DNA of 64,000 bases, from contig DASZRK010000012.1 of the NCBI GenBank assembly GCA_035549195.1, forward strand, positions 1 to 64,000, given 5' to 3'. Origin of the DNA: a bacterium (GTDB lineage Bacteria; Oederibacteriota; Muellerivitia; Muellerivitales; Muellerivitaceae). The position numbers and the translations under genes are program-made. The notes beneath the pieces are model-generated. The model was not told where the DNA came from. It made no database searches and saw nothing but the letters and a program-made list of their open reading frames with translations. Each line of letters opens with the position of its first letter. Within the stretch, counting starts at the first letter, position 1. Of the stretch, positions 25,899 through 34,770 are shown one piece after another.

Positions 25899-28400
25899 AT
25901 GAAAGCCGTCATCATGGCCGGCGGGTTCGGAACCCGCATGCGGCCCCTTACCATCAATATTCCCAAGCCCATGCTCCCCATGGTCAACCGGCCCATGATG
26001 GAGATCATCGTGGACCTGCTCAAGAAGCACAAACTCAACGACATGATCAGTGTGGTCTTCTACCAGCCCGAGATCATCACCGAGTATTTCCGCGACGGGG
26101 CCGACTTCGGCATCCAGATGGCCTACAAGGCCGCCGAAAGCGACCTGGGGACCGCCGGATCCGTCAAGAACTGCCAGTCGATGATCGGCAAGGAACGCTT
26201 CGTCGTCATCTCGGGGGACGTTCTGACCGACTTCGACCTGACCGCCGCCCTCAAGTTCCACGAACAGAACAAGGCCAAGGCCACCATGGTCCTGACCCGG
26301 GTGGAGAACCCGCTGGCCTTCGGGGTGGTCATCACGGCCAAGGACGGCAAGATCGAGCGCTTCCTCGAGAAGCCCACCTGGGGCGAGGTCTTCTCGGACA
26401 CCGTCAACACCGGCATCTATATCCTGGAACCCGAGGTGCTGGACCTCTTCCCCGAAAAGACCGAGTACGATTTCTCCAAGAACCTTTTCCCCCTGATGCT
26501 CAAGGAGGGGATGCCCCTTTACGGCTATATCGCCCAAGGCTATTGGGCGGACATCGGCAACCTGGACCAATACCGCATCGCCCACCAGGACATCTTCGCG
26601 GGCAAGGTGGAGGTGGGCATCCCGGGTTCCCGTCAGAACAAGATGGGCAAGGAGATCTGGACGGGGAAGGGGTGCCATATCGACCCCTCGGCCCAGCTCT
26701 CGGGCACGGTGGTGCTGGGGGACAACTGCAACATCGGGAAGAACGCCAGGATCAGCAACTCGGTATTGGGCGACGGTTGCCAGGTGGAAGAGGGCGTGGT
26801 GCTGACCAACGCCACCGTTTGGCGCAATGTCCAGATCGGAGCCGAGGCCCAGGCGAGGGAATGCGTCATCTCCTCGGGCACCGATGTGCACGAGAAGGCC
26901 TCCATCTTCGAGGGTGCCATCATCTCGGACAACTGCTCGATCGGGAAGGAAGCGGTCATCAAGGCCGGCGTCAAGGTCTGGCCCAACAAGGTGGTGGAGG
27001 ACGGGGCCCAGCTTTCCACCTCGCTCATTTGGGGCGACAAGTGGTCCCGGTCCATCTTCGGCCAGCACGGCGTGACCGGCATGGCGGGCATCGACATCAC
27101 GCCCGAGTTCGCGTCCAAGCTGGGCGCGGCCTACGGGGCGTCCCTCCCCAAGGGCTCCACGGTCGTCACCGCCCGGGACATCCACAAGACCAGCCGCATG
27201 ATCAACCGGGCCCTCATCTCGGGCATCCTCTCCTCGGGCGTCAATGTGCACGACCTGCAGGACATGCCCATCTCGGTGGCCCGCTACGCCGTGCCCAAGC
27301 TCTCCAACGCCGGGGGCCTTCACACCCGCAAGAGCCCCTTCGACAAGCAGTACATCGACATCAAGTTCTTCGACAATCGGGGGTTGGCCCTTTCCTCCGG
27401 CAAGGAGAAGGGCATCGAGAACCTCTTTTACCGGGAGGATTTCCGTCGGGCCACCATGGAGGAGACCGGGGAACTGTCCTTCCCGCACCGCCTGCTCGAG
27501 TTCTACCACGAAGGCTTCCTGGAAGCCCTCGACGTGAAGGCCATCGCCGAGGCCAAGCCCAAGGTGGTCATCGATTACGCCTTCTCCGCGGCCGCCCCCA
27601 TCTTCCCCTGGCTGTTGGGCAAGTTGGGCTGCGAGGTGGTGGCCTTGAACGCCTATATGGACGAGACCAAGCTCACCAAGACGCAGGACGAGTTCAACGC
27701 GGCCCTCAAGCAATTGTCCGATATCGTGCCGACCCTCAAGGCCAACTTCGGCGTGCTTTTCGACGCCGGGGCCGAGAAGATCTTCGTAGTGGACGAGAAG
27801 GGGCACCTGCTCCACGGGACCGAACTCCTGGCCCTTTTTTCCCTCTATACCTACAACCGGACCCCCGGGGCCAAGACGGTGGTGCCGGTCAACGGATCCC
27901 AGATCCTGGACGACCTGGCGAAAGCCAAGGGCGGCAAGCTCCAGCGCACCCGCATCAACTATTACTCGCTCATGGAAGCGGCGGCGCAAAAGGACGTGGC
28001 CTTCGCCGGGGAATCGGACGGCGGGCTCATTTTCCCGAAGTTCGCGCCCATCATGGATGCCATGATGTCCACGGCCAAATTGATGGAAGTGATCGCGCTG
28101 GAAAAGAAGCCCATTTCCCATTACCTCGAGCAACTGCCCAAGAAGATCCAGGTCAGCCAGAAGGTGCCCTGTTCCTGGGAAATGAAGGGCACCATCATGC
28201 GCCATCTCATCGAGGACACGGCCAACGAGAAGCGGGAGCTCATCGACGGGGTCAAGCTCACCTTGAACGGGTCCTCGGTCATGATCCTGCCCGACGCCGA
28301 CATGGCCATCTTCCACGTGAGCGCCGAGTCCGAGACCGAGAAGAAGGCCCAGGAATTGGTGGCGTCGTTCTCGGAGAAGATCAAGAAGTGGCAAGGATGA
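25899..28400 (+). CDS. Sugar-phosphate nucleotidyltransferase fused to a degenerate phosphomannomutase domain
   Basis: 833 residues. Residues 1-235 are a nucleotidyltransferase (MAGGFGTRMRPLT signature, ISGDVLTD, GYWADIGNL). Residues 255-370 are a left-handed beta-helix of hexapeptide repeats. Residues 380-833 have the phosphohexomutase fold, but the catalytic Ser loop TASHNP is absent (the matching place reads GLHTRKSP), and the metal loop DGDADR reads DAGAEK. The mutase part is therefore probably inactive or regulatory. It probably makes GDP-mannose or another nucleotide sugar for surface glycans. An intact mutase gene follows, separated by 202 bases that hold a remnant. Confidence 0.9.
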   Translation: MKAVIMAGGFGTRMRPLTINIPKPMLPMVNRPMMEIIVDLLKKHKLNDMISVVFYQPEIITEYFRDGADFGIQMAYKAAESDLGTAGSVKNCQSMIGKERFVVISGDVLTDFDLTAALKFHEQNKAKATMVLTRVENPLAFGVVITAKDGKIERFLEKPTWGEVFSDTVNTGIYILEPEVLDLFPEKTEYDFSKNLFPLMLKEGMPLYGYIAQGYWADIGNLDQYRIAHQDIFAGKVEVGIPGSRQNKMGKEIWTGKGCHIDPSAQLSGTVVLGDNCNIGKNARISNSVLGDGCQVEEGVVLTNATVWRNVQIGAEAQARECVISSGTDVHEKASIFEGAIISDNCSIGKEAVIKAGVKVWPNKVVEDGAQLSTSLIWGDKWSRSIFGQHGVTGMAGIDITPEFASKLGAAYGASLPKGSTVVTARDIHKTSRMINRALISGILSSGVNVHDLQDMPISVARYAVPKLSNAGGLHTRKSPFDKQYIDIKFFDNRGLALSSGKEKGIENLFYREDFRRATMEETGELSFPHRLLEFYHEGFLEALDVKAIAEAKPKVVIDYAFSAAAPIFPWLLGKLGCEVVALNAYMDETKLTKTQDEFNAALKQLSDIVPTLKANFGVLFDAGAEKIFVVDEKGHLLHGTELLALFSLYTYNRTPGAKTVVPVNGSQILDDLAKAKGGKLQRTRINYYSLMEAAAQKDVAFAGESDGGLIFPKFAPIMDAMMSTAKLMEVIALEKKPISHYLEQLPKKIQVSQKVPCSWEMKGTIMRHLIEDTANEKRELIDGVKLTLNGSSVMILPDADMAIFHVSAESETEKKAQELVASFSEKIKKWQG

Positions 28401-28508
28401 GACGACCCTAAGGCCCTTGCCGCCGAACCAAAGGCGTTGTTGCCTTCGACCTTTTTTCGTAAACTTTCCACGATTTCCATGTCCACTCCCTCATTCAAGG
28501 AAACGAAC

Positions 28509-28541
28509 TTGGCCAAGATCACTTTCGGCAACTCCGGCCCC
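28509..28541 (+). pseudogene. Remnant of a second phosphomannomutase 5' end
   Basis: TTG 28509 followed by ten codons reads LAKITFGNSGP, against MAKITFGTSGW at the start of the intact gene 94 bases downstream. Nearly every codon differs at the third base only, so this is not a recent copy but the start of a diverged homologue. It still has its own ribosome site (AAGGA, 28497-28501). After codon 10 the likeness ends. The most likely explanation is replacement of an older gene by a foreign homologue that left the first codons behind. Confidence 0.6.
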
Positions 28542-28602
28542 TCGCGTGCCTCAGGGCAGCCTAATTGCGATCTTTCTTCATTTGAAAGTGTGAGGCCCAA
28601 CC

Positions 28603-30027
28603 GTGGCTAAAATCACCTTTGGAACTTCAGGTTGGCGGGCCATCCTGGCCGATGAATTCACCTTTGCCAACGTCCGCATCGCCGTGGCCGCCATCGCCCA
28701 GCACCTGCAACAGAGCGGGGAAGCGGGCAAGGGCGTGGTGGTGGCCGGGGACTACCGGTTCCTCTCCGAAGAGTTCATGAAGGTGACCGCCCAGGTCCTG
28801 GCCGGCCATGGCATCAAGTCCTTTGTCTGCCCGGTGGGGACGCCGACCCCAACCGTTTCTTATGAGCTCCTGCGTCGTGGCTGTGCCGGCGCCATCAATT
28901 TCACCGCTTCCCACAACCCGGCCCAGTACCAGGGCCTCAAGTTCAACGGCTCCGATGGAGGCCCGGCCCCGGTCCAGGTGACCATGGCGCTGGAGGCCCT
29001 CACCGAGAGCCTTGCGGTGAAGAACGCCAAGGTCCCCGAGATGAACGAGGAGCAGGCCCGGGAAAAGGGATTGATCGTCGATATCGATCCGAAAGAGGAA
29101 TATTTCAAGCGCATCCGCGAGTTCGTCCGGTTCGACGCGCTCAAAAAAGCCCGCATGAAGGTGGTCGTGGACCTGATGCACGGCAACGGGGCCGGTTACC
29201 TGGACGCCCTTCTCCAGGAGTCGGGGGTCACCTTGAAGGTCCTTCATTCGAACCGGGACCCTTTCTTCGGCGGTCATCATCCCGAACCCGGGGGGGAAGA
29301 ACTGAAGGAAGCCGTTCAGATGGTGCGGACCTGGCCCGCCCATATGGGCCTTGCCAATGACGGGGATGCGGACCGGTTCGGCATCATCGATTCGGATGGG
29401 ACCTACATCACCCCCAACGAGGTGCTGGCCATCCTCTTTGACCACCTGTTGGAGACCCGGGATTGGAAGGGTTGCGTGGTGCGGACCGTGGCCACCACCC
29501 ACCTGATCGACGAGATCGCCAAAGCCCACAACGTGCCGCTGAAGGAAACCCCGGTGGGATTCAAGTACATCGCCGAGATCATGGCCAAGGAACCCATCAT
29601 CATCGGAGGCGAGGAATCGGGCGGATTGACCGTCCACGGCCACGTGCCGGAAAAGGACGGGATCCTGGCCTGCCTGCTCATGGCCGAAGTGGTGGCCAGC
29701 GCGGGCAAGAACCTCTCGGCCGTCCTCAAGGGCCTTCACCAGAAATACGGCGCCTTTTATTCGGACCGTTTGAACCTCAAGCTCCGGGACGGCCTGAAAG
29801 AGGTCATGACCGCCAAGCTCAAGGACAACCCGCCCGCCGAGATCGCGGGCCTCAAGGTGGCCCAGATCGTCCGAAAGGACGGGACCAAGTTCCTCCTCGA
29901 GAACGGCGAATGGCTGATGGTGCGTTTTTCCGGGACCGAGCCCCTGATGCGTTGTTATATGGAAGCCAGGACCTTGGAGGGCCTGGAACGCCTCCGCCAG
30001 GCCGGCCAGGAACTGACCCGTGCCTAA
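28603..30027 (+). CDS. Phosphomannomutase/phosphoglucomutase
   Basis: 474 residues, an intact alpha-D-phosphohexomutase. Catalytic Ser103 in TASHNP, metal loop NDGDADRFG, sugar-binding loop GGEESGGL and phosphate-binding loop VRFSGTEPLMR. It interconverts hexose 6-phosphate and 1-phosphate and would supply the nucleotidyltransferase upstream. The start is GTG 28603 with a weak GAGG before it. Specificity (mannose or glucose) cannot be told from sequence alone. Confidence 0.93.
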   Translation: MAKITFGTSGWRAILADEFTFANVRIAVAAIAQHLQQSGEAGKGVVVAGDYRFLSEEFMKVTAQVLAGHGIKSFVCPVGTPTPTVSYELLRRGCAGAINFTASHNPAQYQGLKFNGSDGGPAPVQVTMALEALTESLAVKNAKVPEMNEEQAREKGLIVDIDPKEEYFKRIREFVRFDALKKARMKVVVDLMHGNGAGYLDALLQESGVTLKVLHSNRDPFFGGHHPEPGGEELKEAVQMVRTWPAHMGLANDGDADRFGIIDSDGTYITPNEVLAILFDHLLETRDWKGCVVRTVATTHLIDEIAKAHNVPLKETPVGFKYIAEIMAKEPIIIGGEESGGLTVHGHVPEKDGILACLLMAEVVASAGKNLSAVLKGLHQKYGAFYSDRLNLKLRDGLKEVMTAKLKDNPPAEIAGLKVAQIVRKDGTKFLLENGEWLMVRFSGTEPLMRCYMEARTLEGLERLRQAGQELTRA

Positions 30028-30140
30028 AAGGCCCTATCCGGGGGCTTTCCGAAAACCCCTGCCAAATCCCTTGCCGCGACCGAATTGCGATAAAATTGGG
30101 CTCGGTCGATCCGTTTACCTCTTCCTGGGGGTTCGGTCCC

Positions 30141-31184
30141 ATGCTCAAGCATTTTCCCGTCCTCGAAAAGATCCTGCCCAAGTTGAAGGCTGCGTTCCCT
30201 ATGGCCGTTCTGTGGCTTCTCTTGACCGTGGGCGCGGGCATCCTGGCCGCCCAGTTCATCGATGATCCGGTCATCGTGGAAGTCTTGGCCCTGATGGTCG
30301 GTGCCCTGCTGCTTTTCTGGTGGGCGTTACTGGCCTGGCGGATCCGCAACGCCGTTCTCCTGGAGACCCAGGACCTCTTTTTCACCCACCAAATGGTCTC
30401 CTACAACTTCCCCAAGGTGACGGGGTCCATGCCGTGGAACACGGCTCTTCTGATGGAGAAGCTCGTCGAGGGAAGCGCCCAGGAATACCGGACGCTCCAG
30501 GAAAAAGCCAAGCTCTCGAACCAGACCCTGGAGAAATACGTGGGGACCTCCGTGACGGAAAGGGCCACCAAGAAGGCCCTGGGCTCCGAATTGGGCGGGG
30601 AGCTCCGGAAGGTCTATGTGCTTTTCTCCGACGTGCGTGGTTTCACCAGCATGACCGAGCAACTGAAGCCCGAGGAAACGGTGGAGATACTGAACAAGAT
30701 GTTCCAGGGGATGGAGGAAGTGATCACCCAGGGTGGGGGGGACATCAACAAGTACATCGGGGACGCCATCTTCGCCTATTTCCGCCGCCCCTATGGGAAC
30801 GAGGAGGAGCCCGCTCGGGCGGTGCTACGCACCGCGATCCGTATGCAGGACCGGTTCGAGCTTTTGAACCAATCCTTCAAGGTGGCCTATAGCCGGGAGG
30901 TGAAGATCGGCCTGGGGATCGGCATCACGGCGGGGGAGGCCATCGTGGGCAATCTGGGCTCGACCAACCGGATGGAATTCACCCTCATCGGTGACACGGT
31001 GAACATGGCCTCTCGGCTCTGCGGGGTGGCCAAGCACGGACAGGTGCTGGTGAACGAGGAGATGGCCAAGGCGTGCCGGGATTCCTTCACCCTTTCACCG
31101 CTTTCGCCCATGCAGATCAAAGGTAAAAGCGAGATGCAGACCCCCTATTTGGTGCAGGGAGAGCGATTGGGCATCGGCCGGTAG
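30141..31184 (+). CDS. Membrane-anchored class III adenylate cyclase
   Basis: 347 residues. Two N-terminal membrane helices (about 20-38, 46-66), a helical linker of about 80 residues, and a class III cyclase domain (about 150-335). Metal-binding Asp residues lie in FSDVRGFTSM (near 163) and GDAIFAYF (near 207); NKYIGD gives the substrate-choosing Lys, and GDTVNMASRL the transition-state Asn and Arg. Lys with Thr in IGDTVN points to ATP, so cAMP is the expected product. ATG 30141 fits the helices; TAAAAT at 30091-30096 may be its -10. The signal sensed is unknown. Confidence 0.9.
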   Translation: MLKHFPVLEKILPKLKAAFPMAVLWLLLTVGAGILAAQFIDDPVIVEVLALMVGALLLFWWALLAWRIRNAVLLETQDLFFTHQMVSYNFPKVTGSMPWNTALLMEKLVEGSAQEYRTLQEKAKLSNQTLEKYVGTSVTERATKKALGSELGGELRKVYVLFSDVRGFTSMTEQLKPEETVEILNKMFQGMEEVITQGGGDINKYIGDAIFAYFRRPYGNEEEPARAVLRTAIRMQDRFELLNQSFKVAYSREVKIGLGIGITAGEAIVGNLGSTNRMEFTLIGDTVNMASRLCGVAKHGQVLVNEEMAKACRDSFTLSPLSPMQIKGKSEMQTPYLVQGERLGIGR

Positions 31185-31261
31185 CACAAGGTTTTCGGGC
31201 CGTCCCCTTTCCACCGGTCCTTCCCTGGGGAATAATGGTCCATCCCCCTTGGAAGGCGCCC

Positions 31262-32500
31262 ATGGCTTCCCGCAAACCCAAGAAGAACAAAAAGAGCCTG
31301 CCCAATGGAAAGGTCCTGACCGCCTACCGCCATTTAGGACTGAAGCAGGACCCTTTCACGACCCTTTCGCTCCAAGGCCACAACCTCGATTTTTTCATCG
31401 GTCGGGAAGACCTGTTGGACCGGCTCCTTTCCCTGGCCCTGTCCGTTTCCAACGTGGGAGTGGCCGGCGAGCCGGGGGTGGGGAAGAGCAGCCTGATGCA
31501 GGCCTTGCGGGCGCGGGTCCCCTCGGCCTACCACACGGTCGCCATCGGTGTGCCCCTGGACGACGCTTCCTACTTCCTCAACGAACTGTTGCGTGAGATC
31601 CTGGTGGCCATCCCGAAGGTCCCGGGCATCAAGGCCCAGGACCTGCACCGGAAACTGGAATCGGGCGAGTTGAGCAAGAACGCCGTCTTTTCGGTCATCC
31701 GTTCCCTGGTCTCCAAGCTCCGGAAACCCCTCTTGGTCTTTGTGGATGATCTGGAGAAGATCAAGGGCGACCGGGTCCATCACCTGACCCGGTCCGAGAA
31801 GACCCTCCAGCTTTTGGAGGAATTGAAGGCCCTCCTCGAGCTTCCCAACATCGCTTTCGTCATGGCCCTGCAGGAGGAGTTCTATTCCAAGGTGAACCAG
31901 GTGGTCCGGGAGGGGGCGGAGCCCACGGTGCTCGGTCTTTTCAAGAACGTGGTGCTGGTCGAAAAATTCACCCCGGATCAGTTGAAGGACATCCTGGCCT
32001 TGCGGCTCTCCAAAGCGGGGTGGAAAACCCCCGTGGAGGATTTCCTGGAGCCCGAGGCCCTCACCCTGGCCCTGGCCCTGTCCTCGGGCAATGCCCGGCG
32101 GTTCGTCTTCCTGCTCTCCGAGGCCATGTACCGGGGCTTCAAGCGCGGGGGGAGGCGGGTGGAGTTCCAGGACCTTTTCGAGGCGGTGAACGAGCACCTG
32201 AAACTGGACCTGGTCTGTAAGAAGCTCCTTTACTTCCTGGCCAAGTCGGGGCGGGCGGTGGCTTCCAACCAGGACCTGCAGGCCTTCATGGGGCTGGACA
32301 TGATCTCGATCGCCCGCCGCCTGGAGATCCTCACCAAGAACCGCCTGGCCGAGATGGTGGATGTGGCCGGCGGGGCCAAGGTCTACGCCCTTCCGGGCCA
32401 GGGCCAGGGACCGGCCCCGACCCCTTCCGCCCAGGTCCAGGTCTCCCGGACCGCCGAAGGGGAGAAGGTCTACCGCCTGTTGGACGAGAACTCGAACTGA
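31262..32500 (+). CDS. AAA+ ATPase with C-terminal winged helix, Orc/Cdc6-like
   Basis: 412 residues. A basic N-terminus (KPKKNKK), a P-loop ATPase domain with Walker A GEPGVGKSS and Walker B LLVFVDDLEK, a lid region with SGNARRFVFLLSEA, and a C-terminal helix-turn-helix-like part (LAKSGRAVASNQDLQAFMGL). This order is that of Orc1/Cdc6 and related STAND/ExeA-type ATPases, which bind DNA or act as switches; which of these applies is unknown. ATG 31262 has GGAAGG upstream; an ATG at 31235 is the alternative. Confidence 0.82.
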   Translation: MASRKPKKNKKSLPNGKVLTAYRHLGLKQDPFTTLSLQGHNLDFFIGREDLLDRLLSLALSVSNVGVAGEPGVGKSSLMQALRARVPSAYHTVAIGVPLDDASYFLNELLREILVAIPKVPGIKAQDLHRKLESGELSKNAVFSVIRSLVSKLRKPLLVFVDDLEKIKGDRVHHLTRSEKTLQLLEELKALLELPNIAFVMALQEEFYSKVNQVVREGAEPTVLGLFKNVVLVEKFTPDQLKDILALRLSKAGWKTPVEDFLEPEALTLALALSSGNARRFVFLLSEAMYRGFKRGGRRVEFQDLFEAVNEHLKLDLVCKKLLYFLAKSGRAVASNQDLQAFMGLDMISIARRLEILTKNRLAEMVDVAGGAKVYALPGQGQGPAPTPSAQVQVSRTAEGEKVYRLLDENSN

Positions 32501-32519
32501 ACGGATCCCGAGGTCCCCT

Positions 32520-32834
32520 ATGAAATACCTGGTCGTCCTAGTGACCACTCCCGACCGCAAGACCAGTGAAAAACTTTCCCGGGGCTTGGTGGCCCATCAA
32601 ATGGCCGCTTGCGTGAACATCGTGCCGGGCGTTCGGAGCCGTTACCGCTGGAAGGGAAAGGTCGAGACCGCCCGCGAGGAATTGCTCCTCATCAAGACAG
32701 GCCGATCGAAATTGTCCGCCCTCACCCGGTGGGTGCGTGAGAACCATCCTTACACCGTTTGCGAGGTCGTGGCCCTGCCCATCCGGGGCGGGAGCGAAGC
32801 CTACCTAGATTGGATCGCCGCCAGCCTGGCCTGA
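32520..32834 (+). CDS. cutA: CutA1 divalent-cation tolerance protein
   Basis: 104 residues, full length for CutA1. Typical features are VLVTTPDRKTSEKLSRGLV at the start, ACVNIVPGVRSRYRWKGK with the conserved basic/aromatic stretch, and HPYTVCEVVALPI near the end. It forms a very stable trimer related in fold to PII proteins. It was first linked to copper tolerance but its role is still debated. It lies 19 bases after the ATPase gene. Confidence 0.95.
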   Translation: MKYLVVLVTTPDRKTSEKLSRGLVAHQMAACVNIVPGVRSRYRWKGKVETAREELLLIKTGRSKLSALTRWVRENHPYTVCEVVALPIRGGSEAYLDWIAASLA

Positions 32835-32864
32835 GCCGGACCACCCTGCCATCGAAAGAGATCC

Positions 32865-34277
32865 ATGCCCTCGGTCGAGACCAATGTTCAAACCTTTCGC
32901 ACCCTCCTGCTGACCCGGACCGTTTGCGTGGTGATGATGTTCTTGCTGTTCAGTTTCACGGAGGCGCGCCACGCGGCGGCGGGCGTGGTCCTGGGTTGGG
33001 ATATCCTTTTTTTGGCCCTTTTTTTGAGCCCTCTCTTTTGGGCCGTCGGCCGCATCAAACGGCTTTTGGGCTGGTTGATGCCCCTGATGTTCCTGGTGGA
33101 CAGTCTTCTGGTGGGCGCCTGGGTGACGGCCTCGGGGGGCGCGGTGAGCTTTTATATGCCCTATTTCCTGCTCCTGTTGGTGGCGGCCATCCTGATCCTA
33201 CCCCGCACCCAGGCCATCCTGGTGGTGCTGTTGATCTTCGGCGTCTTTTTCGGGACCCTTTACCTGGACCTCACCCTGGACCTTCCACGGACCTTCGAGG
33301 CGGGCAAGATCAATTTTGTGGACGGGATCCTGGACCAGCTCAGCCCGCCGGTGCAGGCGGGGCTCTACCTCGAACAGGCGGTCCGTTGGTCCTTCTTCTT
33401 CCTGCTGATGAGCGCGGCCTGCGTGCTCCTGATGCGCCAGGTCTGGGCGCGGGAGGAAAGGCTGCGGGCGCGGGAAAAGACCCTGGAGCAGAAGCGGCAT
33501 CTCATCCAGATGGGGGAACTGACCGGGCGCCTGGCCCACGGGGTGAACACACCACTCGGCCTCATCTCGGGGCATCTGGAAATGCTCTTGGCCGCCACCC
33601 GCAAGGGCACCAAGATCCAGAAGGAACTCCAGCAGATCGATCAATACACCCAACGGGCCATCCGCACGGTGCGGGACATCCTGGATTACGGCCGCCAGAC
33701 CACCTCCGAGATCGGGCCCGTGCGCCTCCCCCAGGTGGTGGAATCGGTGGTGGCCTCGGTCCAGGGCAAGCTCCAAAAGACCGGCGGCCGCCTGGTGCTG
33801 GACCTGGCGCCGGATATCCCGCCGGTGCGGGGCTATCCGGAGGGCATCTACCAGGCCCTCCTGAACCTGGTCGAGAACGCCATCGATTCCATCCAACCCA
33901 ACGGCATCGTCACCCTTTCGGTGGGGTTCCAGTTCCGGGCCATGCGCTTGAGCGCTGCGGACCGACGGGGCGAGATCCGTGTGGTGGTCCGGGATACGGG
34001 AAAGGGCATCCCGGAGGAGCGGCTGAAGCGTCTTTTCGAGCCCTTCTACTCGACTAAGGAATTCGGGAAGGGGACGGGCCTGGGGCTCTCCATCGTGAAG
34101 CGGATCGTGGACGAGCACCAGGGGAGCATCGAGGTGGAGAGCCGCGTGGGGGAGGGGACCGTCTTCACGCTCCTGTTCCCGGCGGGGGAGTTCGCGTCCC
34201 GGGGGGACGAAGCGGGCGAGGTTTTTGACTATAATAAGGTCATTGAGAAGCGGAAGGGACCCGATGAAGAAACCTAA
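32865..34277 (+). CDS. Six-helix membrane sensor histidine kinase
   Basis: 470 residues. About six membrane helices up to residue 200 with almost no periplasmic domain, a coiled linker (REERLRAREKTLEQKRHL), HisKA with the phospho-accepting His in GRLAHGVNTPLGLI, and an ATPase domain with NLVENAIDS, DTGKGIPEE and GKGTGLGLSIV. Such kinases sense a stimulus within or at the membrane. The gene overlaps the following response regulator by 14 bases, which makes the pair cognate. Confidence 0.93.
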   Translation: MPSVETNVQTFRTLLLTRTVCVVMMFLLFSFTEARHAAAGVVLGWDILFLALFLSPLFWAVGRIKRLLGWLMPLMFLVDSLLVGAWVTASGGAVSFYMPYFLLLLVAAILILPRTQAILVVLLIFGVFFGTLYLDLTLDLPRTFEAGKINFVDGILDQLSPPVQAGLYLEQAVRWSFFFLLMSAACVLLMRQVWAREERLRAREKTLEQKRHLIQMGELTGRLAHGVNTPLGLISGHLEMLLAATRKGTKIQKELQQIDQYTQRAIRTVRDILDYGRQTTSEIGPVRLPQVVESVVASVQGKLQKTGGRLVLDLAPDIPPVRGYPEGIYQALLNLVENAIDSIQPNGIVTLSVGFQFRAMRLSAADRRGEIRVVVRDTGKGIPEERLKRLFEPFYSTKEFGKGTGLGLSIVKRIVDEHQGSIEVESRVGEGTVFTLLFPAGEFASRGDEAGEVFDYNKVIEKRKGPDEET

Positions 34278-34743
34278 GACCCGAAAGAAGAAGGCCCGCA
34301 CTCCGAGGAAGGGGTCGGTGGGCAAGGCCCGCATCCTGGTGGTGGACGACGAGGTCGATTTCGGGAAGATGGTGGCCAAGACCCTGGTGGACGCCGGATA
34401 CCGGGTGGACCTGGCGGTGAGCGCGACCCAGGCCATCGCCTATCAACGGCGCCAATCCTACGACCTGGCCCTGGTGGATATCCGCATGCCCGAGATGACC
34501 GGCCTGGAACTGCTCCAATACCTGAAGGTCCGGGACAAGGGGATCTTCGTGATCATCATGACCGCCTATGGCTCCTTCTCGGTGGGGATCGAGTCCCTCC
34601 GCCGGGGAGCCTGCGATTATCTTTCCAAACCTTTCTCCCTGAAGTCCATGAAGGAGAAAGTGGCCGAAGCCCTCAAACGACGGGTCCAGTTCCTCGAGGA
34701 ACAACGCATCTTTCCCGAACGAGCGGCCTTGGACGAGTGGTGA
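34264..34743 (+). CDS. Response regulator with basic N-terminal tail
   Basis: 159 residues. A Lys/Arg-rich head of about 18 residues (KKPKTRKKKARTPRKG) precedes one receiver domain with VVDDEVDF, phospho-acceptor Asp in LALVDIRMPEMTG, Thr in IIMTAYGSFS and Lys in LSKPFSLKSM. There is no separate output domain; the basic tail may bind nucleic acid or a partner. ATG 34264 lies inside the kinase gene end behind GGAAGGG. Rex follows 27 bases later, so a redox-linked unit is possible. Confidence 0.9.
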   Translation: MKKPKTRKKKARTPRKGSVGKARILVVDDEVDFGKMVAKTLVDAGYRVDLAVSATQAIAYQRRQSYDLALVDIRMPEMTGLELLQYLKVRDKGIFVIIMTAYGSFSVGIESLRRGACDYLSKPFSLKSMKEKVAEALKRRVQFLEEQRIFPERAALDEW

Positions 34744-34770
34744 TCCACCGAAGGACCTAAGGGACATTCC

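Noticed and set aside
25821-28394. Open frame of 857 codons on the minus strand, and one of 622 codons on the plus strand (26543-28411)
   Set aside because: Both are shadows of the nucleotidyltransferase gene, whose codon pattern leaves few stops in the other frames.
28509-28608. Reading the 33-codon frame from TTG 28509 as a real small gene
   Set aside because: Beyond the eleven matching codons the frame has no likeness to anything and ends in the next gene's start region; a remnant explains it better.
34225-34240. TATAAT box inside the kinase gene before the response regulator
   Set aside because: It encodes VFDYNK of the kinase in a coupled pair; the only TTGAC lies at the wrong distance, so it is probably chance.
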